A DNA stretch of 64,000 nt, taken from positions 528,090 through 592,089 of the forward strand of contig NZ_VITI01000003.1 of assembly GCF_007827795.1 (NCBI RefSeq), read 5' to 3'. Shown here in pieces: positions 1-9,000 of this stretch. The notes below the pieces were generated by a model that was not told the DNA's origin, made no database searches, and saw only the letters and a program-made list of their open reading frames with translations. A program made the translations under genes and the position numbers. The stretch's first letter is position 1, and each line of letters starts with the position of its first letter. This stretch comes from Azospirillum brasilense. Its GTDB lineage: Bacteria > Pseudomonadota > Alphaproteobacteria > Azospirillales > Azospirillaceae.

Positions 1-835
1 CCAGCCCATGGATGACGATGCCACCGCCCACCCACAGCATGGCGGCGGTGCCGACCAGCGCCAGCAGTTTCAGGAAGACCGGCATTCCCTTGACCAGACC
101 GCGCCCGATCGCCTGCGTCACCGGGGCGAGCGCCCGGTCGGCGCCGCCCGGCGCACTGGAGGAGGGGCTGCGCAGCCCCAGGAGGCTGGCCGCCGGGCGC
201 CCGTTCTGCGCCAGCGACAGACCCGCGTCGTCCGCCTTCACGATCAGCGCCACCGCGCCATAGACCAGCGCCGTGATGCCCACCCCGACGATGGCAAGGA
301 CGGCGGCCTGCATCCAGAAGGATGAGGTTTCGGCGGCGACCGTGGACAGGACGATGGCCATGATCTCCGCCGATAGGATCAGGTCGGTCTTGATGGCGCT
401 GTTGACCTTCTCCCGCTCGAACTGCGCGGCGTCCTGCTCCGCAGCGTCCAATCCCTCGGCAGCATGATGCGCCGCGTGTGGGCGCAGCGCCTCCCACACC
501 TTCTCCGCTCCCTCGTAGCAGAGGAAGCCGCCGCCCAGCATCAGCAGCGGCGTGATCGCCCAGGGCGCCACGAGGCTGAGCGCCAGCGCCAGGGGCAGCA
601 GAAACACCAGCTTGTTCTTCAGCGAACCCAGCGCGATCTTGCCGATGATCGGCAGTTCGCGGTCGGCGGTGAAGCCGACCATGTAGCGCGGCGTCACCGC
701 GGCGTCGTCCACCACCACTCCGGCGGCCTTGGCCCCCGCCCGCGCCGCCTGTCCGGCGGCATCGTCCAGCGAGGCGGCGGCAACTTTCGCCAACCCGGCC
801 ACATCGTCCAGCAACGCGATCAGTCCCGTGCTCAA
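1..835 (-). CDS. DUF808 (YedI-like) inner-membrane protein, C-terminus beyond window
   Basis: The gene reads leftward and leaves the window before its stop, so 278 N-terminal residues are visible; the family is about 300 residues long. The start is most likely TTG at 835, with GGGGAG about 8 nt upstream; no ATG fits. The N-terminus (LLDDVAGLAKVAAASLDDA) and the following DDAAVTPRYMVGF are typical of DUF808/YedI. Several hydrophobic stretches follow, among them KNKLVFLLPLALALSLVAPW and a glycine-rich C-terminal stretch. Function is unknown for the family. Identification is by recalled family sequence, not by a search. It stands apart from its right-hand neighbour, which is also on the minus strand about 100 bp away. 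Confidence 0.85.
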   Translation of the reverse strand, partial: MSTGLIALLDDVAGLAKVAAASLDDAAGQAARAGAKAAGVVVDDAAVTPRYMVGFTADRELPIIGKIALGSLKNKLVFLLPLALALSLVAPWAITPLLMLGGGFLCYEGAEKVWEALRPHAAHHAAEGLDAAEQDAAQFEREKVNSAIKTDLILSAEIMAIVLSTVAAETSSFWMQAAVLAIVGVGITALVYGAVALIVKADDAGLSLAQNGRPAASLLGLRSPSSSAPGGADRALAPVTQAIGRGLVKGMPVFLKLLALVGTAAMLWVGGGIVIHGL

Positions 836-936
836 AGCCTTGGCTCCCCTCCGTACCGGCGTCCATGGAGCAGACAACGCGGCCGGGAGCAAGCCGGATC
901 TTCGGAAGGGCGGTCAGCCCCGGTCGCCGTCAGCCA

Positions 937-1545
937 TCAGCCGTCGGCCAGTTCGTCGGCGGTGAGCATGTGGACATCCGGGTCCGGCGTGTCATGGCCG
1001 TCGTCCAGGTAGAGCACGCGGTCCACCAGCACGAGGACGCGCACGCCGTCCACCGGGACGACGCTCAGTCGCCGGTTGATGACGGCGTTGCGGCAGGCCA
1101 CGGCCCGGTCGTTGTAGGTGACGGACAGGACGTCGTTCGTTCCATCCAGCATGGGCAGGGCGTAGCGCTCCATCATCTCGGCGGTCTGACCGTCGATGCG
1201 CGGCAGCAGGGAGGAGCCGACGATGTCGAAGCGGTGCCGCTCGATCCATCGGGCCAGCGGCGGTGACACGGCCTGGGCGATCAGCCCAGGTGTGTAGAGG
1301 GTGCATTTCTCGCCCATGCTCCGCACCATCGCCTTCAGGCCGAGGAAGGTGGGGTGGTGCCGGAAATGGCCGGTCAGCACATCGCGCAACAACGCCTGCT
1401 CCCGCGGGTCGGGCAGGGTGGCGCCGGATTCCCAGCGGGCGACGGTTTCCTCGGTGGTGGCCAGCATGACGGCGAACTGCGCGGCGGTCAGGCCGTGCAG
1501 CCTTCGTAACGCGCGCACGATCTGCGGCCACTCATGCACCGGCAC
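937..1545 (-). CDS. XRE-family helix-turn-helix regulator with unidentified C-terminal domain
   Basis: A 202-aa protein. Residues about 10-60 form an XRE/Cro-type helix-turn-helix: an arginine-leucine stretch, GLTAAQFAVML, then TVARWESG and a proline in the usual positions. The remaining 140 residues are not a domain I recognise; their alternating hydrophobic pattern suggests a small sensor or ligand-binding domain. The start is GTG at 1545, preceded by GGAGAG about 7 nt upstream. A 7-bp inverted repeat lies 37 bp upstream of the start and could be an autoregulatory operator. It is divergent from the small gene at 1795, which it may control. The target and signal are unknown. Confidence 0.75.
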   Translation of the reverse strand: MPVHEWPQIVRALRRLHGLTAAQFAVMLATTEETVARWESGATLPDPREQALLRDVLTGHFRHHPTFLGLKAMVRSMGEKCTLYTPGLIAQAVSPPLARWIERHRFDIVGSSLLPRIDGQTAEMMERYALPMLDGTNDVLSVTYNDRAVACRNAVINRRLSVVPVDGVRVLVLVDRVLYLDDGHDTPDPDVHMLTADELADG

Positions 1546-1581
1546 AGACGGCTCTCCAGATTATCTCCAGGGGTAATGATG

Positions 1582-1600
1582 GGAGAATACGCGATTCTCC
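1582..1600. promoter_or_regulatory. Short inverted repeat upstream of the XRE gene
   Basis: The arms are GGAGAAT and ATTCTCC (7 bp, perfect) around a 5-nt centre, in the AT-richer gap between the XRE gene and the divergent small gene. The symmetry suits a dimeric HTH protein. The assignment to the neighbouring XRE regulator is an inference from position only. Confidence 0.35.
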
Positions 1601-1794
1601 GACAAACACATACGCAATCATGTGGGTGAAGTCATACCGGAGTATCCAAAATTTTGGTTCGGCAGACCGACTGTTTTGATCCTAAACGCTTGAGGAAGCT
1701 GTAATTTTTCGGTCTTGCTGCTCTGCGGGCATAGCGCTTCTGGTATTGGGTATGCCACGGCACAATAACCCCATCAGCAAAGAGGAGACACATC

Positions 1795-1989
1795 ATGGCT
1801 TACGCTTCCGCCCATCACAGCCACCACGACGGCCTTCTGTCGACCATTGCCAAGGGTGTTACGGAGTTCGCCAGCGCTTGGATCTCGGCCACCCCGCTGT
1901 ACATCGTATACCAGGCTGTGTCGTCCGGCACCTTCGCCCCGGCGGCCGGCACCTCGACGCTCGACCTGCCGACGCTGATGCGCGAATGA
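1795..1989 (+). CDS. Small hypothetical protein (64 aa), histidine-rich N-terminus
   Basis: A 64-aa protein starting with a His/Ala/Ser-rich stretch (MAYASAHHSHHDG), then an amphipathic to hydrophobic middle (ITEF-like helix and ISATPLYIVYQAV) and an acidic C-terminus. There is a very good ribosome site, AGAGGAGA, about 8 nt before the ATG, and a strong terminator 55 bp after the stop, so it is a well-formed single-gene unit. I recognise no family. The hydrophobic centre could associate with a membrane but is short for a full span. It is divergent from the XRE regulator. Confidence 0.65.
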   Translation: MAYASAHHSHHDGLLSTIAKGVTEFASAWISATPLYIVYQAVSSGTFAPAAGTSTLDLPTLMRE

Positions 1990-2044
1990 CCGGCGCCAGG
2001 GCCTTCCGGCCCCTCGACGCGGCGGCCCGCCCATCCGGGCCGGA

Positions 2045-2078
2045 AAAAAGGACCGACTCCTCCGGAGCGGTCCTTTTT
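2045..2078. terminator. Bidirectional rho-independent terminator
   Basis: The stem AAAAAGGACCG pairs with CGGTCCTTTTT (11 bp) around a 12-nt loop. It has a T run on the plus strand and an equal T run when read on the minus strand. It lies between the convergent 64-aa gene and the glycosyltransferase and can serve both. Confidence 0.85.
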
Positions 2079-2094
2079 CGTTTCGCCCGTCGTT

Positions 2095-4017
2095 TTACCC
2101 GACGACCGTGAACGTCGCCGGCGGCAAGCCTCTGCGCTGTCGGTCCAGCATCGTCAGCAGCGCCTGATCCAGCGAGCGCGTGTAGGCGTTCATGTCGAAC
2201 AGCGGCCCGCCGTCGCGCTCGGCGCGCAGCCTCTTCCGAACGGCTTCCAGAGCGGCGCGGTTGTTCGCCCAATGAAGAACGGTGTCTTCATAACCCGCCA
2301 GAGACTCCCTCACGAAGTCCGGCAGGCCCGCGGTGTGGAGCAGGCTGGCGGCGATGCGCGATTGCAACGTGTGGCCCAGGCACGTCACCACCGGGAGCCC
2401 GGCCCACAGCGCATCGCTCGCCGTCGTGTGGGCACCGTAGTGCAAGGTGTCCAGCATCAGGTCGGCGTTCTGGAGACGGGACAAATGATCCTCCAGGGTC
2501 GGCGCCCAGGGCGCGAAGACGACGCGATCCGTTGCAACCCCCGCTGATCGGGCCGCTTGGAGCAGGTTCTGCTCAGTCTCCGCGGTCGTCCGGGCAAACC
2601 ACAGCACCGCGTCGGGTATTTTGTGCAGCAGGGCCATCCAGACGGCCCAGATCTCGGGCGTGATCTTGTAGGCGTTGTTGAAGCAGGCGAGCACGAAGCC
2701 ATCCGCCGGGAGACCGCAGGCCGACCGTGGCGGCGGCGGTGGAACCTCGTACCGGCGGTCCCGCGGCAGGAAGCAGCGCGGCATCCGCGCGACCGCCTCG
2801 GTGAAGCCATCCTCCAGTTCCGGCGGCAGGGCGATGGGATCGGCGACGATGTAGTCGATCCAGGGCGCGCCCATGGTGCCCGGATAGCCCAGGAACTGGA
2901 CCTGCACCGGTGCCGGCCGGGCGGCGAGGATGTGCGGCCGCGGGTGGCCGGTGTAGCCCTTGAGGTCGATCAGGATGTCGACGCCGTCCCGCCGGATCGT
3001 TTCGGCGGCGGCCTCCGCGGTCAGGGAGCCGATGTCGATGAAGCGGTCGACGCCTTCGCGGATGCGGCGGCGCTCGACGCCGTCTTCGTCCGGGCCGTAG
3101 CTGTAGGCGAGCACGCGGAAACGCGACCGGTCGTGCAGCGCCAGCACCTCGGCCAGCAGCTGCGCGACCGGATGCTGGCGGAAGTCGTTCGACAGATAGG
3201 CGATGGTCGCGACGTCCGCCTTGCCGGGCTTCGTCTTCAGCCGCACCGGCTTCGACCGGATCGTCCGCGCGTGCGCCTGCGCCGCGGCCAGGAGCGACCG
3301 GGCGGACACGCGGTGGGACAGCATCATGGAGGCCTGGACCGGCACACCCTGCGACGCGATGGCCTCCAGCATGGCCGCGTCGTCGTCGAAGGAGGACCAG
3401 TCGCAGGATCGCTGCTTCGTCTGGATCAGCCCGACCGCCGCGGTCGGATTCTGCGGCGCGATCCTCAAAGCGCGGCGGTAGGCTTCCGCGGCGGTGGCCA
3501 GCTTGTCCTGCCCTTTGAGGGCGGTCCCCAAGTTGAACCACACCGCGGGCGCGCTCGGCGCCACCGCCGCCGCCTGACGGGCCAGACGCTCCGCCTCCGC
3601 GAGGCGTCCCAACTGGAACAGCGCCGCCGAGAGGCTGAGCAGCGTGTCCGGACTTGCCGGGTGCAGCGACCGCGCCTGTTCGAGCGTCCCGGCGGCGCGG
3701 TCGTGGGCGCCCATCCTGAACAGCGTGTTGCCGATGTTGAGCAGGATTCCGGGGTGATGTGGATCGTAGTGGCGCGCCCGCTCGAACGCGATCAAGGCGT
3801 CGTCGTAGCGCTGGCTTCCGAAGGCGGCGTTGCCGACCGCCGCCTGGAGGTCCCGTCCGAACCCCGCGATCTGCGGGGTCAAGGCGGCGCCCCTGGTCGC
3901 CTGTTCGAACAACGCGACGGCGCGTCCCAGTTCGCCTTTTTGGGCCAAAGCGAGAGCGTCCGACAGTTTGCGCATGTCCGGCGCGGAAGGGCCGCCGGAA
4001 TGCCTGTTCTTGTTCAT
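2095..4017 (-). CDS. TPR-repeat / GT41 SPINDLY-type O-GlcNAc transferase-like protein
   Basis: About 640 aa. The first 200 residues carry several TPR units (for example HHPGILLNIGNTLFRMG and APAVWFNLGTALKGQ). The rest is a GT41 catalytic region, with NDFRQHPVAQLL at its start, DILIDLKGYTGHPRP, a VQVQFLGYPGTMGAPWIDY block and ADLMLDTLHYGAHTTASDAL near the nucleotide-sugar site. Bacterial members are thought to glycosylate proteins, often flagellin or surface proteins; the acceptor here is unknown and no flagellar gene is nearby. The start is uncertain: ATG at 4017 is used, but an in-frame GTG at 4050 is possible, and neither has a clear ribosome site. Confidence 0.88.
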   Translation of the reverse strand: MNKNRHSGGPSAPDMRKLSDALALAQKGELGRAVALFEQATRGAALTPQIAGFGRDLQAAVGNAAFGSQRYDDALIAFERARHYDPHHPGILLNIGNTLFRMGAHDRAAGTLEQARSLHPASPDTLLSLSAALFQLGRLAEAERLARQAAAVAPSAPAVWFNLGTALKGQDKLATAAEAYRRALRIAPQNPTAAVGLIQTKQRSCDWSSFDDDAAMLEAIASQGVPVQASMMLSHRVSARSLLAAAQAHARTIRSKPVRLKTKPGKADVATIAYLSNDFRQHPVAQLLAEVLALHDRSRFRVLAYSYGPDEDGVERRRIREGVDRFIDIGSLTAEAAAETIRRDGVDILIDLKGYTGHPRPHILAARPAPVQVQFLGYPGTMGAPWIDYIVADPIALPPELEDGFTEAVARMPRCFLPRDRRYEVPPPPPRSACGLPADGFVLACFNNAYKITPEIWAVWMALLHKIPDAVLWFARTTAETEQNLLQAARSAGVATDRVVFAPWAPTLEDHLSRLQNADLMLDTLHYGAHTTASDALWAGLPVVTCLGHTLQSRIAASLLHTAGLPDFVRESLAGYEDTVLHWANNRAALEAVRKRLRAERDGGPLFDMNAYTRSLDQALLTMLDRQRRGLPPATFTVVG

Positions 4018-4206
4018 GGTCAATGCAACCCGAATAGCGTCGTTTCGCACAACAGACCAAGCCGCGCCGCGATTGCCGCGGCCCGGTCCGCAAGAGCCGC
4101 ACCGTCAGCGCGGAACGCTCCATTAGGTTATGCTAACGCGACGCCGCCCCGGGGAGGAGAGCGTTGTCGTCGGGCCTGCCTTTACACGCAGGCCGTGCCG
4201 GGACCG

Positions 4207-4902
4207 TCAGGCGTCCCCGGCGATCTCCGCCAGAAGCTGGACCTGGAAGGACAGCAGGAAGGCGGCGCGTTCCTGCGCCCGCGCCCGGCCCGCCGGGGTC
4301 TGCATGGTGTTGGGAAGCAGCAGCAGCTTCGCCTTGAAATGGTCCAGCGCGTATTGCAGGTCGTCGAGGGGGCGGCCCTCGGCCATCGGGTCTTCGCCGT
4401 GGAACAGCGCCCGCTTCATCAGGCCGGAGGTGGCGAAGCAGCGGGCGATGCCGATGGCCCCCAGGCTTTCCAGCCGGTCGGCGTCCTGGACCAGCTTCGC
4501 CTCCACGGTCAGCGGCGGGATGCCGGCGGAGTAGCTGTGCGCCTCGATGGCATGGCGGGTGGCGGGGATCAGCGCGTCCGGGAAGCCCATGCCGCGCAGG
4601 ACCTCCTCCGCCCGGTCCGCCGACAGGCGGGAGGCGCGGCTGCGGTCCGGATGGTCCTTGGGCACGTTCACGATGTCGTGGAGCAGGGCCGCGGCCAGCA
4701 CGACGAGCATGTCGGCCAGCGTCTCGGACGACGGCCCGCCGTCCCGTTCGGCCTCCGCCGCGGCCAGGGCCTTGGCGGTGCGCCAGACGCGAAGAAGATG
4801 GTCGACATCGTGTGCCGGGTCCTCGGCCACGTTGGCACGCAGCCATGTGGTGATGGAGCTTTCCCAAACATCGACATCGCTGAGCACAACATCTTTCGGC
4901 AT
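4207..4902 (-). CDS. HD-domain metal-dependent hydrolase (YedJ-like)
   Basis: A 231-aa protein with the HD signature: [10 protein letters not shown] near residue 30, then [15 protein letters not shown], a third His in [12 protein letters not shown], and a later Asp in [19 protein letters not shown]. This is the layout of HD phosphohydrolases such as E. coli YedJ. The substrate is unknown. The start at ATG 4902 is chosen because GAGGA lies about 9 nt upstream; longer in-frame starts run into non-coding-looking sequence. The gene stands alone, divergent from the ABC exporter to its right. Confidence 0.85.
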   Translation of the reverse strand: MPKDVVLSDVDVWESSITTWLRANVAEDPAHDVDHLLRVWRTAKALAAAEAERDGGPSSETLADMLVVLAAALLHDIVNVPKDHPDRSRASRLSADRAEEVLRGMGFPDALIPATRHAIEAHSYSAGIPPLTVEAKLVQDADRLESLGAIGIARCFATSGLMKRALFHGEDPMAEGRPLDDLQYALDHFKAKLLLLPNTMQTPAGRARAQERAAFLLSFQVQLLAEIAGDA

Positions 4903-5128
4903 GAGCGCTCGTCCTCTATCGTGCTTTTTACATAATATGGGGATGGGCAGGGCTGTTGTCCCGAAATCATTTGTGGGCGGGTGTCCCTCACCCCGAATCG
5001 GGACTCCCAAATCAGGACCCCCTCATCCGGAATGGTTGCGTCGCGCCGAATGCCCGATGACCGCGGGCCGTCCCGCCGTTAAGGTGACGCCCGCCCGGAA
5101 CGGGCCGACCGACAGGCAGAGGGGGGAC

Positions 5129-6055
5129 ATGCAGCCGATCATTCAGGTGCGTGGGCTGGAAAAGACCTACGCCACCGGCTTCCAGGCGCTGAAAGGGATC
5201 GATCTCGACATCCGCCGCGGCGAGATCTTCGCCCTGCTGGGACCGAACGGGGCCGGCAAGACGACGCTCATCAGCACCGTCTGCGGCATCGTCAACGCCA
5301 CCGCTGGCACCGTGACGGTCGACGGGCACGACATCGTGCGCGACTGGCGCGCCGCGCGCTCGCTGATCGGCCTCGTCCCGCAGGAGCTGACGACCGAGGC
5401 GTTCGAGAGCGTCTGGGCCACCGTCAGCTTCAGCCGCGGGCTGTTCGGCAAGCCGCCCGATCCCGCCCACATCGAGAAGGTGCTGAAGGACCTGTCCCTC
5501 TGGAACAAGAAGGACAGCAAGGTCATGGCGCTGTCCGGCGGCATGAAGCGCCGCGTGATGATCGCCAAGGCCCTGTCGCATGAGCCGCGCATCCTCTTCC
5601 TCGACGAGCCGACCGCCGGGGTGGACGTGGAGCTTCGCCGGGGCATGTGGGAGATGATCGGGCACCTGCGCGACAGCGGCGTAACCATCATCCTGACCAC
5701 CCACTACATCGAGGAGGCAGAGGAGATGGCCGACAGCATCGGCGTCATCTCCAACGGCCGCATCGTCCTGGTCGAGGACAAGGCCGCGCTGATGCGCAAG
5801 CTCGGCAAGCGGCTTCTGACTCTGCAACTCCAGAACCCGCTGGAGTCCATCCCGGCGGAGCTGGCCGGCTACCCCCTGACCCTGTCCGGCGACGGGCGGG
5901 AGTTGGTTTACAGCTTCGACACGCAGGACGACCAGACGGGCATCGCCCGGCTTCTCCGCAAGCTGGGCGACCACGGCATCGATTTCACGAACCTGCACAC
6001 CGAGGAAAGCTCCCTTGAGGAGATCTTCGTCAGCCTTGTGAAGGAGCGGGCATGA
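5129..6055 (+). CDS. ABC-2 exporter ATP-binding subunit (YadG-like)
   Basis: A 308-aa ATPase. Walker A is GPNGAGKTT, the Q-loop is around [12 protein letters not shown], the signature is LSGGMKRRV, Walker B is [12 protein letters not shown], and the H-loop is [11 protein letters not shown]. The C-terminal 80 residues are the extension typical of the YadG/NodI/CcmA branch. The ATG at 5129 has the site AGAGGGGGGA just upstream. It overlaps the permease gene by 4 bp, so the two form one transport unit. The substrate cannot be read from sequence. Confidence 0.93.
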   Translation: MQPIIQVRGLEKTYATGFQALKGIDLDIRRGEIFALLGPNGAGKTTLISTVCGIVNATAGTVTVDGHDIVRDWRAARSLIGLVPQELTTEAFESVWATVSFSRGLFGKPPDPAHIEKVLKDLSLWNKKDSKVMALSGGMKRRVMIAKALSHEPRILFLDEPTAGVDVELRRGMWEMIGHLRDSGVTIILTTHYIEEAEEMADSIGVISNGRIVLVEDKAALMRKLGKRLLTLQLQNPLESIPAELAGYPLTLSGDGRELVYSFDTQDDQTGIARLLRKLGDHGIDFTNLHTEESSLEEIFVSLVKERA

Positions 6056-6825
6056 CCTCCCCCATCAACCTTCATGCGGTCAAGGCCATCTACCTGTTCG
6101 AGCTGGCCCGCACCTGGCGCACCCTGTTCCAGAGCATCGCGGCGCCGGTCATCTCGACCTCGCTCTACTTCATCGTCTTCGGGGCGGCCATCGGCGGGCG
6201 CTTCACGGCGGTGGACGGGGTGAGCTACGGCGCCTTCCTGGTGCCCGGCCTCGTCATGATGTCGGTGCTGACGGAAAGCGTGTCCAACGCTTCCTTCGGC
6301 ATCTACATGCCGCGCTATTCCGGGACGATCTACGAGGTGCTGTCGGCTCCGATCTCGGCCTTCGAGACGGTGCTCGGCTATGTCGGGGCGGCAGCGACCA
6401 AGTCGATCGTCCTCGGCGTGCTGATTCTGCTGACCGCCCGGCTGTTCGTCGATTACTCGATCCAGCACCCGTTCTGGATGGTCGCCTTCCTGGTGCTGAC
6501 CTCGGTCACATTCAGCCTGTTCGGCTTCATCCTGGGCGTCTGGGCGGACGGCTGGGAGAAGCTGCAGATCGTGCCGATCCTGGTCATCACGCCGCTGGCC
6601 TTCCTCGGCGGCAGCTTCTACTCGATCAGCATGCTGCCGCCGCTGTGGCAGAAGATCACCCTGTTCAACCCGGTCGTCTATCTGGTCAGCGGCTTCCGCT
6701 GGAGCTTCTACGGACAGGCCGACGTGCCGGTGGGGATCAGCCTCGCCATGACCGCGCTGTTCCTGGCGCTCTGCCTGACGGCGGTCTGGTGGATCTTCCG
6801 CACCGGCTACAAGCTGAAGAACTGA
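6052..6825 (+). CDS. ABC-2 type permease (YadH-like)
   Basis: A 257-aa integral membrane protein with about six hydrophobic segments and the ABC-2 transporter signature toward the C-terminus ([20 protein letters not shown], then [16 protein letters not shown]). It starts with ATGA overlapping the stop of the ATPase gene. Together they make a complete YadGH-type exporter with no periplasmic component, implying export rather than import. A strong terminator follows directly. Confidence 0.92.
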   Translation: MTSPINLHAVKAIYLFELARTWRTLFQSIAAPVISTSLYFIVFGAAIGGRFTAVDGVSYGAFLVPGLVMMSVLTESVSNASFGIYMPRYSGTIYEVLSAPISAFETVLGYVGAAATKSIVLGVLILLTARLFVDYSIQHPFWMVAFLVLTSVTFSLFGFILGVWADGWEKLQIVPILVITPLAFLGGSFYSISMLPPLWQKITLFNPVVYLVSGFRWSFYGQADVPVGISLAMTALFLALCLTAVWWIFRTGYKLKN

Positions 6826-6832
6826 CCGGTCC

Positions 6833-6868
6833 GGAGGGCGGGGCTCACGCCCCGCCCTCCATTTTTTT
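6833..6868 (+). terminator. Rho-independent terminator of the ABC-2 exporter operon
   Basis: A 12-bp perfect GC-rich stem (GGAGGGCGGGGC with GCCCCGCCCTCC), a 4-nt loop, then A and seven T. It starts 8 bp after the permease stop and overlaps the last codons of the convergent GFA gene. Confidence 0.9.
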
Positions 6869-7342
6869 ACCTTCATCCAGCATCCCGTGGGCGCGGTGCC
6901 ACTCCTCCAGCGATTCCGGCGGGTAGTCGTCGCTTTGTTCGTCCCCCGGTCCGGCCTGGACCGGGACCCAGTCGGCCTTCGACCCCAGCATCATGTGGAC
7001 GTGGGCCGGTGCCTCCGGCAGGGGGCTGTCGATGGCGCTGGCGAAGGGGTGGACCAGCTCCGGCCAGCGCGGGTCGCTCACCCACAGGGCGGAGCCGCAG
7101 CGCGCGCAGAAGCGCCGCTCGCCGGGGCTTTCCCGGCCGTCGATGCGGGCGTGGAAGACGGAGATGTGCTCCGCCCCCGTCACCTCCAGCGTGTCGGCAT
7201 TGGCCCCCAGATTGATGGCGTAGCCGCCCCCGCCCGCCGTCTTGCGGCAGATCGAGCAGTAGCAGCGCAGGTAGGGAACCGGCGCGTAGGCGTCCACCGA
7301 GAAACGCACCGCGCCGCAGTGGCAGGACCCGTCGAGCTTCAT
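6845..7342 (-). CDS. GFA / CENP-V family zinc-binding protein
   Basis: A 165-aa protein with the cysteine pattern of the Gfa-like family: GSCHCGAVRFSV at the N-terminus, then RCYCSICRKTAGGGGYAINL, and later RRFCARCGSALWVSDP. These cysteines bind zinc. Family members are named after a glutathione-dependent formaldehyde-activating activity, but many have no proven role. ATG 7342 is preferred over longer starts because GAGGAGAGGACGG lies just before it. It is convergent with the ABC exporter. Confidence 0.88.
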   Translation of the reverse strand: MKLDGSCHCGAVRFSVDAYAPVPYLRCYCSICRKTAGGGGYAINLGANADTLEVTGAEHISVFHARIDGRESPGERRFCARCGSALWVSDPRWPELVHPFASAIDSPLPEAPAHVHMMLGSKADWVPVQAGPGDEQSDDYPPESLEEWHRAHGMLDEGKKMEGGA

Positions 7343-7486
7343 CCGTCCTCTCCTCCGATGCTCGGGCGCCCGTCTGCGGCGCCGCACCCGTCCAACCCTC
7401 CCGGTCCGGGAAAGTTTCCGGGGGACGCAGCATCGTTTCAAGTCACGGATGGCAACAGGACAGGCAATCGCGTAGGCGCTTTATAA

Positions 7487-7671
7487 CCCTCTCCCCTCTG
7501 GGGAGAGGGTGGCCCGAAGGGCCTCTCGCGCTGGCTGAAGGCCAGCGCTGACGGCGTCAGGCGGATGCCTACAGCATCAGCTGAGAGCCGGGGAGGGGGT
7601 TGCGCTTGGCGGTAGATTCGGCAAAAGCGCAACCCCCTCACCCTAACCCTCTCCCCAGAGGGGAGAGGGGA
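7487..7671. repeat. Intergenic palindromic repeat (REP/BIME-like), copy 1
   Basis: A 185-bp block made only of hairpins. A CCCTCTCCCC / GGGGAGAGGG stem stands at 7487-7509 and a near copy at 7647-7671. Between them is a long stem whose arms both carry GGGGGTTGCGCTT or its complement (about 7595-7638). Bases 7619-7656 are identical, in inverted orientation, to 56125-56162. It sits between two minus-strand genes and encodes nothing. Confidence 0.75.
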
Positions 7672-7683
7672 TTTCGCCGGCCC

Positions 7684-8967
7684 TCAGATGTCGACCACCG
7701 GGGCCATGGCCTCGGCCATCGCCAGCAGGGCGGCGTCCTGGAAACGCGGCGCCACCAGCTGCACCCCCACCGGAAGCCCGCGCGGCCCGTGGCCGCAGGG
7801 CATGGCGAGGCAGGGGACGTGCAGCACCGTCCAGATCGAGTTGAAGATGTGGTCGCCCGTGGTGTGAAGCCCCTCCGGCGCCTCGCCCGGCGCGGGCGGG
7901 GTCAGGATCACGTCGATGGACTCGAACAGGGCGGCGAAGCGCGGCCGGCAGCTGTCGGCGACGTCGTAGGCCTCGGCCAGGGTGCGCGGGGTGATGCCGC
8001 GGTTGTGCTCGCAATGGTCGGCCAGTTCGGGATGCAGCCGGTGGCGGTCGCTGATGTATAGGTTGAGGAAGGAGGCCCGCCCCTCGCCGCGGCGGATCAC
8101 GTCCTGCACCTCGGCCAGGGTCGAGAATTCGTCCGGCAGCTCGAAGGGCACGACCACCGCGCCGGCCTCCTCAAGCCGCCGGGCGGCGAGCAGCAGCGCC
8201 GCCTCGCCCGCCGGCTCGATGTGCGACCAGACGGGGGAGCGGCAGAGCCCGACGCGCAGGCCCGCCAGGGTGACCGGCGGAGTCGCACCCATGCCGTCCA
8301 ACTGAAACGCCTCGGCCATCAGCGCGAGGTCGGCGACCGAACGCCCGTACCAGCCGAGTGTGTCGAGGGACACCGCGTAGTGCTTCATCCCCTCGCGGCT
8401 GACCACGCCCCAGGTCGGCTTGAAGCCGTAAATGCCGTTGAAGGCGGCGGGCCGGATGTGCGAGCCGCCGGTCTGGGTGCCGAAGGCCAGCGGCACATGC
8501 CGGTCGCCGACCGCCGCCCCCGACCCGGAGGAGGAGCCGCCCGGCGTGTGGGCGGGGTTGACCGGGTTGCGCGTCGCCGCCTTGCGCCCGCCGGAGGCGA
8601 ACTCCACCGTGTCGGTCTTGCCCAGCAGGATTCCCCCGGCGCTGCGCGCGATGGACACGCAGGCGGCATCGCGGGCGGGCCTGTGACCCTGGAAGATCGG
8701 CGAATTCTGGGTGGTCGGCAGGTCGGCGGTGTCGATCACGTCCTTCACCCCGAAGGGCAGGCCGTGCAGCGGGCCGGCGGCGGGGCGCTTGTCGGCCTCC
8801 CGCGCGGCGGCCAGCGCCAGGGCGGGATCGACGGTGATCCAGGCGCGCACCTCCGGATCGCGAGCCTCGATCCGCTCCAGGCAGGAGCGGACCAGCGCCT
8901 CGCTGGTCAGGCGGCCGTCGCGGATGGCGCGGGCGGCCTCGCTGGCCGTGAGTTCGAACGGTTCCAT
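7684..8967 (-). CDS. Amidase-signature family hydrolase (427 aa)
   Basis: This belongs to the amidase-signature family (Ser-cisSer-Lys). The Lys is K75 in LPFGVKDVIDTAD, the glycine/serine loop is HTPGGSSSGSGAAVG (140-154), and the nucleophile region is FGTQTGGSHIRPAA with S168. The more common form of that last block is GTDTGGSIRIPA, so this enzyme belongs to a divergent subgroup. The family hydrolyses carbon-nitrogen bonds of amides or ureido acids; the substrate here is unknown. It lies third in a leftward group with a second amidase and a cysteine hydrolase, all next to a dipeptide-type importer, which points to use of an amide-type nitrogen source. Confidence 0.9.
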   Translation of the reverse strand: MEPFELTASEAARAIRDGRLTSEALVRSCLERIEARDPEVRAWITVDPALALAAAREADKRPAAGPLHGLPFGVKDVIDTADLPTTQNSPIFQGHRPARDAACVSIARSAGGILLGKTDTVEFASGGRKAATRNPVNPAHTPGGSSSGSGAAVGDRHVPLAFGTQTGGSHIRPAAFNGIYGFKPTWGVVSREGMKHYAVSLDTLGWYGRSVADLALMAEAFQLDGMGATPPVTLAGLRVGLCRSPVWSHIEPAGEAALLLAARRLEEAGAVVVPFELPDEFSTLAEVQDVIRRGEGRASFLNLYISDRHRLHPELADHCEHNRGITPRTLAEAYDVADSCRPRFAALFESIDVILTPPAPGEAPEGLHTTGDHIFNSIWTVLHVPCLAMPCGHGPRGLPVGVQLVAPRFQDAALLAMAEAMAPVVDI

Positions 8968-9000
8968 GGCGGGTCCTTTCGGGAAATCAGGCGGGAGGCA

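Noticed and set aside
2557..4935. Very long open frame (792 codons) on the plus strand opposite the GT41 and HD genes
   Set aside because: Antisense frames stay open in high-GC DNA. The translation is Arg/Gly/His/Gln-rich without motifs, while the minus-strand proteins match known families.
4547..5128. N-terminal extension of the YadG-like ATPase
   Set aside because: The upstream part lies opposite the HD gene and is not ABC sequence. ATG 5129 has a strong ribosome site and matches the family length.
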